A DNA stretch of 32,029 nucleotides from Flavobacteriaceae bacterium (GCA_947453885.1 CANGIF010000037.1:1-32029); one strand, 5' to 3'; shown: positions 24,669 through 30,564, counted from the stretch's first letter. Program-made: numbers and translations. The notes: generated from the sequence alone by a model not told the origin.

Positions 24669-26741
24669 CTATGTAATGCTACTTATTGGATTAAAAGTGA
24701 TATGGTATTTTGTGCCTTCAAATGGTATTTTACGTACGGTTCCTTTCAATTGTTTCACTAACATTTTTATTAAATCCATACCAAACGATTGGTTTTCATC
24801 TTGCGATGTATCAAAACCAATCCCGTTGTCGCTATATACTAAGGTAAACTCGTTTTCTGTTACTTGTTCAATACTAATGCGCACCATACCAGACTCCTGA
24901 TTTGGAAAAGCATATTTAATGGTGTTGGTCAACAATTCGTTAACAACAAGTCCCAACGGAATAGCAGTTTCAATTTCAAAATGTATCTTCTCAGCCGCTA
25001 CTTCAAAAACAATACGATCACTCAAATCCATAGCCATCTTCAAATAAGCAATCAGTTGCATCAAATACTTCTGAAACGCAATCCTGTCAACTGCTTTACT
25101 TTCATACAAATTCTGATGAATCAACGACATTGTTTGTATCCTACTTTCCGATATTTCAAGAAACGCACCAATGTCTTTAATCTTTCCTTCCTTAGCTTGA
25201 ATGTGCAACAAACTCATAATAATTTGAAGATTGTTTTTAGAGCGATGGTGTATCTCTCGCAACAAAAGTTCAATTTTGGAATTCTTTAGTTTAATAGTGT
25301 CATTTTTTTCCTGAATCTTTTTAATCTTACTTTTACTTTTCAAATAAGCAAAGTAATAAACAAACAGCAACAGAAAACAAAACAGTATAGCAATCAGTAA
25401 AACATATTTTTCCTTCTGAAACGCAATGTCTTTTTTTAGTTCTTCATTCTCTCTTTTCAATTCTATTGCTCTCGCTTTCGTCTCAAATTGAATTTGCAAC
25501 TCGCTAATTTTATTGCTCTTTTGCTTTTTAAAGTCTTCTTGTTCTAAATGATGAAAAAGCTCGTGGTACCGCAAAGCTTCCTTAAATAAATTCAAACGTT
25601 TGTAAGTCATAGACAAAGCCTCATACACCCCTCTGTTTTTCCGCTGAGCACACTCGTCCATTAAAGTAAAGGCTTGCATCAAAAACAACTTCGACTTCAG
25701 ATACTCCTTTTTATTATAAAACGCCAAACCTTTAAAATAGTTGGCTTCTATCAAGTTCGATTTTATTTGAGACAATTCCAAAACGTCATCTGCTTTAGAC
25801 ACAACAGCATCCCATCGTTGGAAAGCAATATCAATTTTAATACTGGTCAACAAATAAAGCGACATAAAATAGGAGTTCCCATTAACTTTAAAAGCCGCTA
25901 AAGCGGCAGTACTATAGTCTTGAGCAGTGGTATAATCGCGTTTTTCCAAATAAAGTCCCGCCAAAACATTGTGCAAAGCACCAACCAAATTCTTAGGCGG
26001 ATTTTCCAACTTTTCTAAACCATGCAATGCGGTAAAAGCAGCGCTTTCTGCTTCTTTAAAACTTCCCGTACTCGAATAAATAGTAGATAAATTATAATAA
26101 ACCTTTAAAATGCCCATTCGATCATTGATCGCCTGAAAACGATTCAAAGCGTTCAAATTAAACCGAATTGCTTTATCCAATTCTTCGTCAACAGTAAAAT
26201 AATAAAAAGCAAGAAAGTAATACAGTTGTCCAATTTGCTTCTTAAATCGCAAGTTTGTTGCGTCACGCAAGGCTGCAGTAACCATAGCCAAACTTACTTT
26301 TTCATCACCTGTAATAATCATTGAAAAAGCGGAAACATAAACAGCGTCTAAATAAAACGCTCGTTCTTTTTGTGCTTTAAAAACTGCCGCAGCTTCTGTC
26401 GCTTCTGCAACAGCTTCCTTAAAATGCCCTCTGCTATTTTCATTCTCCGAACAAACCAAATGGTACAACCCCAAACCCGTTGCAAACTTATTTTTTAACG
26501 ACAATTGCAATACCTTTGTGTTTATACTATCCGATTTTCGTAAGTCTTTTGTCTGAAACTGTTTTGAAAGGGCAAACAACGACCTGATTTCCTGCTCAGG
26601 TAATGGCAGGGTAGTAGGGCTTTTTTTAACAGCAACTGTTGTAGTGCCAAAAGCTGCTGTTATTTCTTGAGCGCTACTTATGGTTACACCTAAAAACAAA
26701 AAAGTAACAATAAGTATTAAAAATCTTTTAATAAAGACCAT
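24669..26741 (-). CDS. TPR-containing sensor histidine kinase (HisKA_2 family)
   Basis: A 690-residue kinase. Residues 1-24 are a signal peptide or N-terminal anchor. Residues about 50-400 are TPR-like helical repeats lying outside the cytoplasm. A coiled-coil stretch follows (about 402-445), then one membrane helix (about 447-466). The HisKA_2 domain has the phosphoacceptor His498 in REIHHRSKNNLQ. The HATPase domain has the N box NELLTNTIKYAF (601-612) and DNGIGF (638-643). TPR sensors of this type usually read a partner protein or peptide rather than a small molecule, but no ligand can be named. It forms an operon with the AraC-type regulator, preceded by a leader of about 230 bases from a promoter-like site at 26981-27034. 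Confidence 0.93.
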   Translation of the reverse strand: MVFIKRFLILIVTFLFLGVTISSAQEITAAFGTTTVAVKKSPTTLPLPEQEIRSLFALSKQFQTKDLRKSDSINTKVLQLSLKNKFATGLGLYHLVCSENENSRGHFKEAVAEATEAAAVFKAQKERAFYLDAVYVSAFSMIITGDEKVSLAMVTAALRDATNLRFKKQIGQLYYFLAFYYFTVDEELDKAIRFNLNALNRFQAINDRMGILKVYYNLSTIYSSTGSFKEAESAAFTALHGLEKLENPPKNLVGALHNVLAGLYLEKRDYTTAQDYSTAALAAFKVNGNSYFMSLYLLTSIKIDIAFQRWDAVVSKADDVLELSQIKSNLIEANYFKGLAFYNKKEYLKSKLFLMQAFTLMDECAQRKNRGVYEALSMTYKRLNLFKEALRYHELFHHLEQEDFKKQKSNKISELQIQFETKARAIELKRENEELKKDIAFQKEKYVLLIAILFCFLLLFVYYFAYLKSKSKIKKIQEKNDTIKLKNSKIELLLREIHHRSKNNLQIIMSLLHIQAKEGKIKDIGAFLEISESRIQTMSLIHQNLYESKAVDRIAFQKYLMQLIAYLKMAMDLSDRIVFEVAAEKIHFEIETAIPLGLVVNELLTNTIKYAFPNQESGMVRISIEQVTENEFTLVYSDNGIGFDTSQDENQSFGMDLIKMLVKQLKGTVRKIPFEGTKYHITFNPISSIT

Positions 26742-26980
26742 AAGGTAAATGCAATTGTTTTTTAATAAAAAAACAACTAAAAAAATAAGTTAAGTAATTC
26801 ATACCGCTTCTACTGTGCCATTCTAAAATAAAACCAGCCTAAAAAATAGCATTCGTTCAATTGTGCCTTCCAACATTGTCCTAAAAAGCACTTCCGTTAC
26901 TTTCCTTGTCCCCCCGTTCCCCAATTAGTGTATTCCTCAATCCAAAAGCAGCAAAAGTGCCTATTCTATTGAGTTGCGCA

Positions 26981-27034
26981 CAAATTTATTGGATTCCAAA
27001 AAACCAAGTGTTCCAATTAAGGTACAACTGTTCC
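26981..27034 (-). promoter_or_regulatory. Direct-repeat operator plus -7 element directed at the kinase/regulator operon (site 1)
   Basis: On the minus strand: GGAACA (27034-27029), 14 bases, GGAACA (27014-27009), 20 bases, TAAATTTG (26988-26981). The spacer contains TGTAC. The same three parts at identical spacing recur at 27395-27448 and 29172-29225. There is no TTTG at the -33 position; the second repeat lies just upstream of it. This is what an activator-dependent promoter looks like. The expected transcript has a leader of about 230 bases before the histidine kinase start at 26741. Confidence 0.72.
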
Positions 27035-27203
27035 AATTAACGATTTTTTTTAATGTTTTATCTAAAAAGCCTTTAAAACCGTACATATTCTAAAGCAAAT
27101 GACATTAAAAGCACACTTTTGTTGCTTAATTTTTCATAAATAATTAAACAAAACAACAAAAGCAATCCACGTTTCAAAAACCGTTAGGCTTCCATCATCA
27201 TCA

Positions 27204-27236
27204 AAAAAAACAGGTGTTAAAACACGCCTATTTTTT
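27204..27236. terminator. Bidirectional terminator between the two divergent promoter-like sites
   Basis: Stem AGGTGTT (27212-27218) with AACACGCCT (27221-27229), one bulged G, followed by ATTTTTT on the right and preceded by AAAAAAAAC on the left. It can stop RNA polymerase from either side and would insulate site 1 from site 2. Confidence 0.65.
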
Positions 27237-27394
27237 ATAAAACAGAAAAATAGTTTGGCTTCAAACCTAAAATAAAATCACCATAAAATTAACTTGTTGC
27301 TGTCAAACTACCTTTTGCTTTAGACCAACGGCAAAAATGTATCGACCAACACAACAACCTGCTTCAACTTATTTTCAAAATAATAGCAATAATC

Positions 27395-27448
27395 GGAACA
27401 GTTGTACTTTATTTGGAACACTTTTTAAATTTTAGCAGCTTAAATTTG
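27395..27448 (+). promoter_or_regulatory. Direct-repeat operator plus -7 element directed at the small-gene cluster (site 2)
   Basis: GGAACA (27395-27400), 14 bases, GGAACA (27415-27420), 20 bases, TAAATTTG (27441-27448). The inner spacer reads GTTGTAC..., as in site 1. The 15 bases AATAATAGCAATAAT just upstream are identical to those before site 3. A transcript from here would have a leader of about 385 bases before the gene at 27839. Confidence 0.72.
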
Positions 27449-27546
27449 TTAAAAAAACAAGCGATCAGTAAAAAACAACCACAATAAATAGGTATACCAC
27501 GTAAAACAAGCAAAAGAAACAATCAACAACACATAGCTACCATTCA

Positions 27547-27571
27547 TCGACACAACAACGCAGTTTGTCGA
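27547..27571 (+). other. Leader hairpin downstream of site 2
   Basis: TCGACACAAC (27547-27556) pairs with GTTTGTCGA (27563-27571) with one bulged C and a 6-base loop. It has no T-run, so it is not a terminator. It lies in the predicted long leader and may be an RNA structure. Confidence 0.4.
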
Positions 27572-27734
27572 AAAGAGCAAAGGCGGAAACAATAATAATT
27601 TAGTTTTGAAAGCGTATTGAAAAATACAACCAAATAGGAAGGCGGCACAAAGGTAGTGCTAGTAAACAAGGAATAAGGAAATAAATTAGTAAAGTTACTA
27701 TATACCAAAAAAAAACCAATGCAGCACCAAAATA

Positions 27735-27812
27735 ACTATAGGTAATAGTAATCCCTACCAGTAAAAGTAACAGGATTACGAATAGTTTTTCATGTTGCTA
27801 GTTACCTATAGT
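27735..27812 (+). repeat. Long imperfect palindrome A (TATAGGTAA family), in the leader of the 140-residue gene
   Basis: Outer arms ACTATAGGTAA (27735-27745) and TTACCTATAGT (27802-27812) are perfect. Inside is a second perfect stem, GTAATCC (27748-27754) with GGATTAC (27773-27779), followed by GAATAG. Four more copies are at 29242, 29350, 29948 and 30070. The right arm ends 26 bases before the ATG at 27839. Confidence 0.8.
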
Positions 27813-27838
27813 ATTTTAAAAATAAAGAAGAATAAAAA

Positions 27839-28261
27839 ATGGAAACAATGGAAAACAATAGGACCAAAATAGTAAACAAACTAAATTACATACTATCAAT
27901 CGATAATACACTTATCGTAACAGACGCTTCCTATCGTTTTGAAGTCAATCTAAACGAAATCCAATCCATAGCAATGAACAGAAAAACAAGCAGCCCTAGC
28001 AATCTGCTTGCAACAACTGCTGGAATTGCCTTGCTAATCGCAAATTATTGGATACACACCTCCCTGTATTTTCATTTTGCCACAGTAGCACTAGGCATAC
28101 TACTGCTAGTAAAAAACACAGTACTTGCTAAAAGCAGACAAACAGTACAAATCAAATTAAAAAAAGAACGTATTGACCTGCCCATTTCAAAAGCAAATGT
28201 CAAACAGGCAAAAGAACTAGTTCAAAAAGTAAGTAGTAGAAAAATGTACCAATCATTATAA
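27839..28261 (+). CDS. Small two-TM membrane protein of unknown function
   Basis: A 140-residue protein I do not recognise. The N-terminal 50 residues are polar and strand-forming (ILSIDNTLIVTD, RFEVNLNEIQSIAM). Two hydrophobic helices (about 54-72 and 76-93) form a membrane hairpin. The C-terminal part (VQIKLKKERIDLPIS, then a basic helix) is again strand plus helix. This split beta-TM-TM-beta-helix layout resembles small bacterial PH-like or DUF6232-like membrane proteins, an architectural likeness only. An alternative start is the second Met (MENNRTK, 27848). It is the first gene behind site 2 and palindrome A, and probably shares a transcript with the LytTR gene. Codons favour A and C endings (ATA, CTA, AAC), unlike the upstream blocks. 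Confidence 0.75.
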   Translation: METMENNRTKIVNKLNYILSIDNTLIVTDASYRFEVNLNEIQSIAMNRKTSSPSNLLATTAGIALLIANYWIHTSLYFHFATVALGILLLVKNTVLAKSRQTVQIKLKKERIDLPISKANVKQAKELVQKVSSRKMYQSL

Positions 28262-28272
28262 AACCACAAATT

Positions 28273-28345
28273 AAGTAAGTTTGGCAGCACTATTTTTTGT
28301 ATAAGAAATAATAACTGGGGGGTTACACGCTGCCAAATCTACTTT
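28273..28345. repeat. REP-like palindrome 1
   Basis: Arms AAGTAAGTTTGGCAGC (28273-28288) and GCTGCCAAATCTACTT (28329-28344) match at 14 of 16 positions. They enclose a T/A-rich loop and the sequence GGGGTTAC just inside the right arm. A second copy lies at 30157-30226. It sits between the 140-residue gene and the LytTR gene. No T-run follows, so it is not a simple terminator. Confidence 0.7.
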
Positions 28346-28384
28346 AACCAAAAACAAAGCAATAAAACAAAACACACAACCACC

Positions 28385-28732
28385 ATGAAATTCATATCAA
28401 TCGTATCGCCAGAAAAAATCGACATCATTCAATTGGACAACCTCTTGTATTGCAAATCAGATAGAAAACTAACCCATTTTTTCGATGTAAACCAACAACA
28501 ATACACAGCAACCAAATACATGGGCGAATTCGAAACTGAATTGCTCACAAACGGATTCTACAGAATCCACCATTCCTACATAGTCAACCTAAAATACCTA
28601 AAACGCATTGTAAGCAAAAACGCACCCTTTGTAGAACTATTTACAGACATAATACTGCCCATTTCCAAAAGAAAATACCTAGGATTCCGGCAACATTTAG
28701 GCATAAAAAAAACAAAACCAGCAGCAGCCTAA
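28385..28732 (+). CDS. Stand-alone LytTR DNA-binding regulator
   Basis: A 115-residue protein made up almost entirely of a LytTR domain: a start of VSPEKIDIIQLDNLLYCKSDRK, then YMGEFETELLTNGFYRIHHSYIVNLKYLKRI and the late strand ILPISKRKY. There is no receiver or membrane domain, so its activity is not set by phosphorylation in the usual way. LytTR proteins bind as dimers to two direct repeats about two helical turns apart, just upstream of a core promoter. The three GGAACA direct-repeat sites with a 20-base period in this neighbourhood are therefore plausible targets; that is inference, and the AraC-type regulator is the rival candidate. The gene lies between the two-TM gene and the first ArsC-like gene (42-base gap), with no promoter of its own that I can see. 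Confidence 0.9.
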   Translation: MKFISIVSPEKIDIIQLDNLLYCKSDRKLTHFFDVNQQQYTATKYMGEFETELLTNGFYRIHHSYIVNLKYLKRIVSKNAPFVELFTDIILPISKRKYLGFRQHLGIKKTKPAAA

Positions 28733-28773
28733 ACCTACTATTCACCCCCTAATGCAAAAGCAGTAAAAAAAAC

Positions 28774-29130
28774 ATGACTAAAAATACCATTTACTACATA
28801 GACCCCTGCGACTGTTGTAAAAAAATAATAAAAACAATACCCAACAAAGTTACAGTCCATTTTCACGACATCAGAACAAGCCCACTAAACGAAGACCAAA
28901 TAGACCAATTAGCCACACTGGCAGGAAGTTACGAAGCACTTTTCAACAAAAGAGCCCATTTGTACAACACCATAGGGTTAAAACACAGAACCCTGTCAGA
29001 ACCCGACTACAAGCATTACCTGTCCTACCATTACACCTTCCTCAAACACCCAATAATTGTTGCCAACAACAAAATCCACGTCAAAGACACCACAGAAAAC
29101 ACCATTCAAGTAGTAAAAACCTTGAAATAA
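28774..29130 (+). CDS. ArsC/Spx-like thioredoxin-fold protein (first copy)
   Basis: A 118-residue protein of the ArsC/Spx-type family common in flavobacteria. It has an N-terminal strand ending in the redox motif CDCC (Cys12, Cys14, Cys15), then LAGSYEALFNKRAHLYN, LSEPDYKHYLSYHYTFLKHP and a closing helix. Related genes are annotated as arsenate reductases, but neither substrate nor partner can be inferred, and no arsenic genes are nearby. The extra cysteine in C-D-C-C is distinctive and is kept in the second copy. It follows the LytTR gene by 42 bases, probably on the same transcript. The second copy lies 335 bases downstream. Confidence 0.82.
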   Translation: MTKNTIYYIDPCDCCKKIIKTIPNKVTVHFHDIRTSPLNEDQIDQLATLAGSYEALFNKRAHLYNTIGLKHRTLSEPDYKHYLSYHYTFLKHPIIVANNKIHVKDTTENTIQVVKTLK

Positions 29131-29171
29131 CCCACCAAAAAAACCAAAATTCAAAAATAATAGCAATAATT

Positions 29172-29225
29172 GGAACACCTGTACCTAAATTGGAACAGGT
29201 GTTATATTATGTTAAATTATATTTG
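29172..29225 (+). promoter_or_regulatory. Direct-repeat operator plus -7 element directed at the second ArsC-like gene (site 3)
   Basis: GGAACA (29172-29177), 14 bases, GGAACA (29192-29197), 20 bases, TATATTTG (29218-29225). Spacings are identical to sites 1 and 2, and the inner spacer keeps TGTAC. The predicted start, about 29231, lies just before palindrome B, giving a leader of about 235 bases before 29466. Confidence 0.74.
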
Positions 29226-29241
29226 CTACGGTTACTAAAAA

Positions 29242-29320
29242 AAATAGAGGTAATAGTAAGTTCCTAGAAGGGTAGGAATCAAATTACGAATAGCGATCAT
29301 CATGCTAGTTACCTTTATTT
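29242..29320 (+). repeat. Long imperfect palindrome B (TATAGGTAA family)
   Basis: Outer arms AAATAGAGGTAA (29242-29253) and TTACCTTTATTT (29309-29320) match at 11 of 12 positions. The inner perfect stem is TTCCTA (29261-29266) with TAGGAA (29273-29278), flanked by GTAA...TTAC. It shares AGTAA, TTACGAATAG and CATGCTAGTTACC or near forms with copy A. Confidence 0.78.
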
Positions 29321-29349
29321 TTAACAAACAAAACAAATAGTTTAAAAAC

Positions 29350-29423
29350 AATATAGGTAACAACAACTTTTTATAAAGGTAGTAATAGTTACTAATAGAA
29401 GCAATTTTCTAGTTACCTATATT
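29350..29423 (+). repeat. Long palindrome C (TATAGGTAA family), followed by a T-run
   Basis: Perfect 12-bp outer arms AATATAGGTAAC (29350-29361) and GTTACCTATATT (29412-29423), then TTTTT. The inner stem is AGTAA-TAG-TTACT. Closest to copy E. On the plus strand it resembles a terminator with a long loop, 40 bases ahead of the second ArsC-like gene. Confidence 0.8.
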
Positions 29424-29465
29424 TTTTTAAAAACAAACAACAACAAAAATAAAAGCACCTAAACA

Positions 29466-29819
29466 ATGGACAATACATTCTATTACATAGTATCCTGCGA
29501 TTGTTGTCGAAAAATAATAAAAACCCTCCCAGAAAAAGCCATACTGCTTTTCCACGACATTCAAATAAGCCCATTAAAAGACTCCGAAATAGACCAACTA
29601 GCCACTATGGCAGGAAGCTACGAAGCACTTTTTAACAAAAAAGCAGTACTGTACAGAACACTAAACCTAAAAGACGCAACCCTATCAGAAGCCGACTACA
29701 AACACTACCTAAACAGTTACTACACCTTACTCAAACACCCAATAATAGTAATCAACAACAAAATCTATATCAAAAACAGCCCAAAAAACACCCTCGAAGT
29801 ACTAAGTATCTTAAAATAA
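29466..29819 (+). CDS. ArsC/Spx-like thioredoxin-fold protein (second copy)
   Basis: A 117-residue paralogue of the protein at 28774, roughly two-thirds identical by eye over its whole length. It shares CDCC (Cys11, Cys13, Cys14), LFHDIQISPL, MAGSYEALFNKKA and LLKHPIIV. It has its own promoter-like site (29172-29225) and a leader containing palindromes B and C, while the first copy has none of these immediately upstream. Gene plus flanking repeats therefore look like products of local duplication, later given separate control. Function is no better defined than for the first copy. Confidence 0.82.
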   Translation: MDNTFYYIVSCDCCRKIIKTLPEKAILLFHDIQISPLKDSEIDQLATMAGSYEALFNKKAVLYRTLNLKDATLSEADYKHYLNSYYTLLKHPIIVINNKIYIKNSPKNTLEVLSILK

Positions 29820-29897
29820 ACCAGTACCAAAAACACCAGTAAATAGTGCTGCTTTTACAATCAAACATAAACAATTGTTAAATCTTAAGAATAATTA

Positions 29898-29929
29898 TTG
29901 GCATTTGTTCAACAAAAGAAATACTTTTG
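29898..29929 (+). promoter_or_regulatory. Promoter-like site ahead of palindromes D and E
   Basis: TTG (29898-29900), a 21-base spacer, TACTTTTG (29922-29929), fitting the flavobacterial vegetative consensus. It lacks the GGAACA repeats. GGTTACT follows at 29936-29942, as it does after site 3. Confidence 0.5.
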
Positions 29930-29947
29930 TATCAGGTTACTATAAAA

Positions 29948-30034
29948 ATAACTATAGGTAATAGTGATTTCCTGCAATAAAAAGCAGTCAAATCACAAAT
30001 AGTAAGTGTCATATTGCTAGTTACCTATAGTTAT
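29948..30034 (+). repeat. Long imperfect palindrome D (TATAGGTAA family)
   Basis: Perfect 14-bp outer arms ATAACTATAGGTAA (29948-29961) and TTACCTATAGTTAT (30021-30034). Inside, GTGATTT (29964-29970) pairs with AAATCAC (29990-29996), with a further CTGC/GCAG stem. Relative to copy A, the inner stem differs at three positions on one side and at their three partners on the other. Confidence 0.82.
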
Positions 30035-30069
30035 AATAACAAATAAAGCACGCATAAAAATACAAAAAC

Positions 30070-30146
30070 AATATAGGTAACAATAACTTTTTCATAGGGA
30101 GTGTTAATAGTTACAAACAGAAACTTTTTTTCTAGTTACCTATATT
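30070..30146 (+). repeat. Long palindrome E (TATAGGTAA family), followed by a T-run
   Basis: Perfect 12-bp outer arms AATATAGGTAAC (30070-30081) and GTTACCTATATT (30135-30146), then TTTT. Interior closely like copy C, including AACTTTTT and TTAATAGTTAC. Eleven bases separate it from the REP-like copy. Confidence 0.8.
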
Positions 30147-30156
30147 TTTTAAAAAC

Positions 30157-30226
30157 AGTAAGTTGGACAGCAACATTTTTTTTAAAAATGTGTAAAATAA
30201 GGGGTTATTCGCTGCCAACTTACTTA
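30157..30226. repeat. REP-like palindrome 2
   Basis: Arms AGTAAGTTGGACAGC (30157-30171) and GCTGCCAACTTACTT (30211-30225) are complementary except at one position. An AT-rich loop and GGGGTTATTC sit beside the right arm. The same GGGGTTA-(2 bases)-CGCTGCCAA core is found in the copy at 28273-28345. Confidence 0.72.
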
Positions 30227-30354
30227 CCTTCCTCAAATTCCCAAAACAAACCTTCCTCTCTTTACCCAAACAAGTCAATTCACTAAAGCAGTTCCGCAGT
30301 ACCCATTCCCTAAAAAGCACAAAAAACAAAATAGCTGGCTCTATAGCAAGAAAG

Positions 30355-30564
30355 ACTTGCTCTTCACCCCGCGAGTCCTGCTCTATACCTCGCGAGTCCT
30401 GCTCTATACCCCGCGAGTCCTGCTCTATACCTCGCGAGTCCTTCTCTATACCTCGCGAGTCCTTCTCTATACCTCGCGAGTCCTTCTCTATACCCCGCGA
30501 GTCCTGCTCTATACCTCGCGAGTCCTTCTCTATACCTCGCGAGTCCCGCTCTATACCTCGCGAG
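30355..30564. repeat. 21-bp tandem repeat (minisatellite), ten copies
   Basis: Ten head-to-tail units of consensus TCCTGCTCTATACCTCGCGAG. They vary mainly at the T/C before CGCGAG (CTCGCGAG or CCCGCGAG) and at the G/T in TCCTGCTC. The first unit is degenerate. The array is far more GC-rich than its surroundings, and each unit carries the near-palindrome CTCGCGAG. Because 21 is a multiple of three, all units stay open on both strands, giving frames for LLYTSRV or LARYREG repeats. I do not regard these as genes. The array stops exactly where the insertion sequence begins. Confidence 0.9.

Larger units (their letters stand above)
26742..27838. other. 1.1-kb region without protein genes, rich in regulatory sites
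   Basis: No convincing reading frame was found on either strand. It holds two outward-facing promoter-like sites (26981-27034 leftward, 27395-27448 rightward) separated by a bidirectional terminator, a leader hairpin at 27547-27571, and the first long palindromic element. The plus strand is visibly rich in A and C and poor in G compared with the flanking chromosome. A further TAGTTTTG (27601-27608) could be a second start point but lacks an upstream element. Confidence 0.7.
29131..29465. other. 335-base intergenic region carrying site 3 and palindromes B and C
   Basis: It contains no reading frame worth calling. In order it holds the third direct-repeat promoter-like site, a GGTTACT motif, and two long palindromes. 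Most of it would be the 5' leader of the second ArsC-like gene. Confidence 0.7.
29935..30151 (+). ncRNA. Candidate structured non-coding RNA containing palindromes D and E
   Basis: Starts just after a promoter-like site and ends at the T-run behind copy E, about 215 bases with no protein gene following. It contains two long palindromes in the same order as the leader of the second ArsC-like gene. Transcription is inferred from the promoter and terminator-like ends only. Confidence 0.4.
29820..30354. other. Intergenic region with a promoter-like site, palindromes D and E and a REP-like copy
   Basis: No credible protein gene was seen. Positions 29820-29897 and 30227-30354 show no structure I can name, apart from a short AGCAAG/CTTGCT inverted repeat at 30347-30363. 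The plus strand stays A- and C-rich. Confidence 0.6.

Noticed and set aside
27735..30146. The palindromes as simple MITEs.
   Set aside because: They have terminal inverted repeats, but I found no target duplications, and compensatory changes in the inner stems argue for a kept structure. A mobile origin is not excluded.
28273..30226. Integron-type cassette array (small genes each followed by an imperfect palindrome).
   Set aside because: The palindromes lack the GTTRRRY/RYYYAAC core sites, some lie ahead of genes rather than behind, and no integrase gene is in the window.
30355..30564. CRISPR array.
   Set aside because: The units are directly adjacent with no unique spacers, 21 bp is too short, and no cas genes are present.
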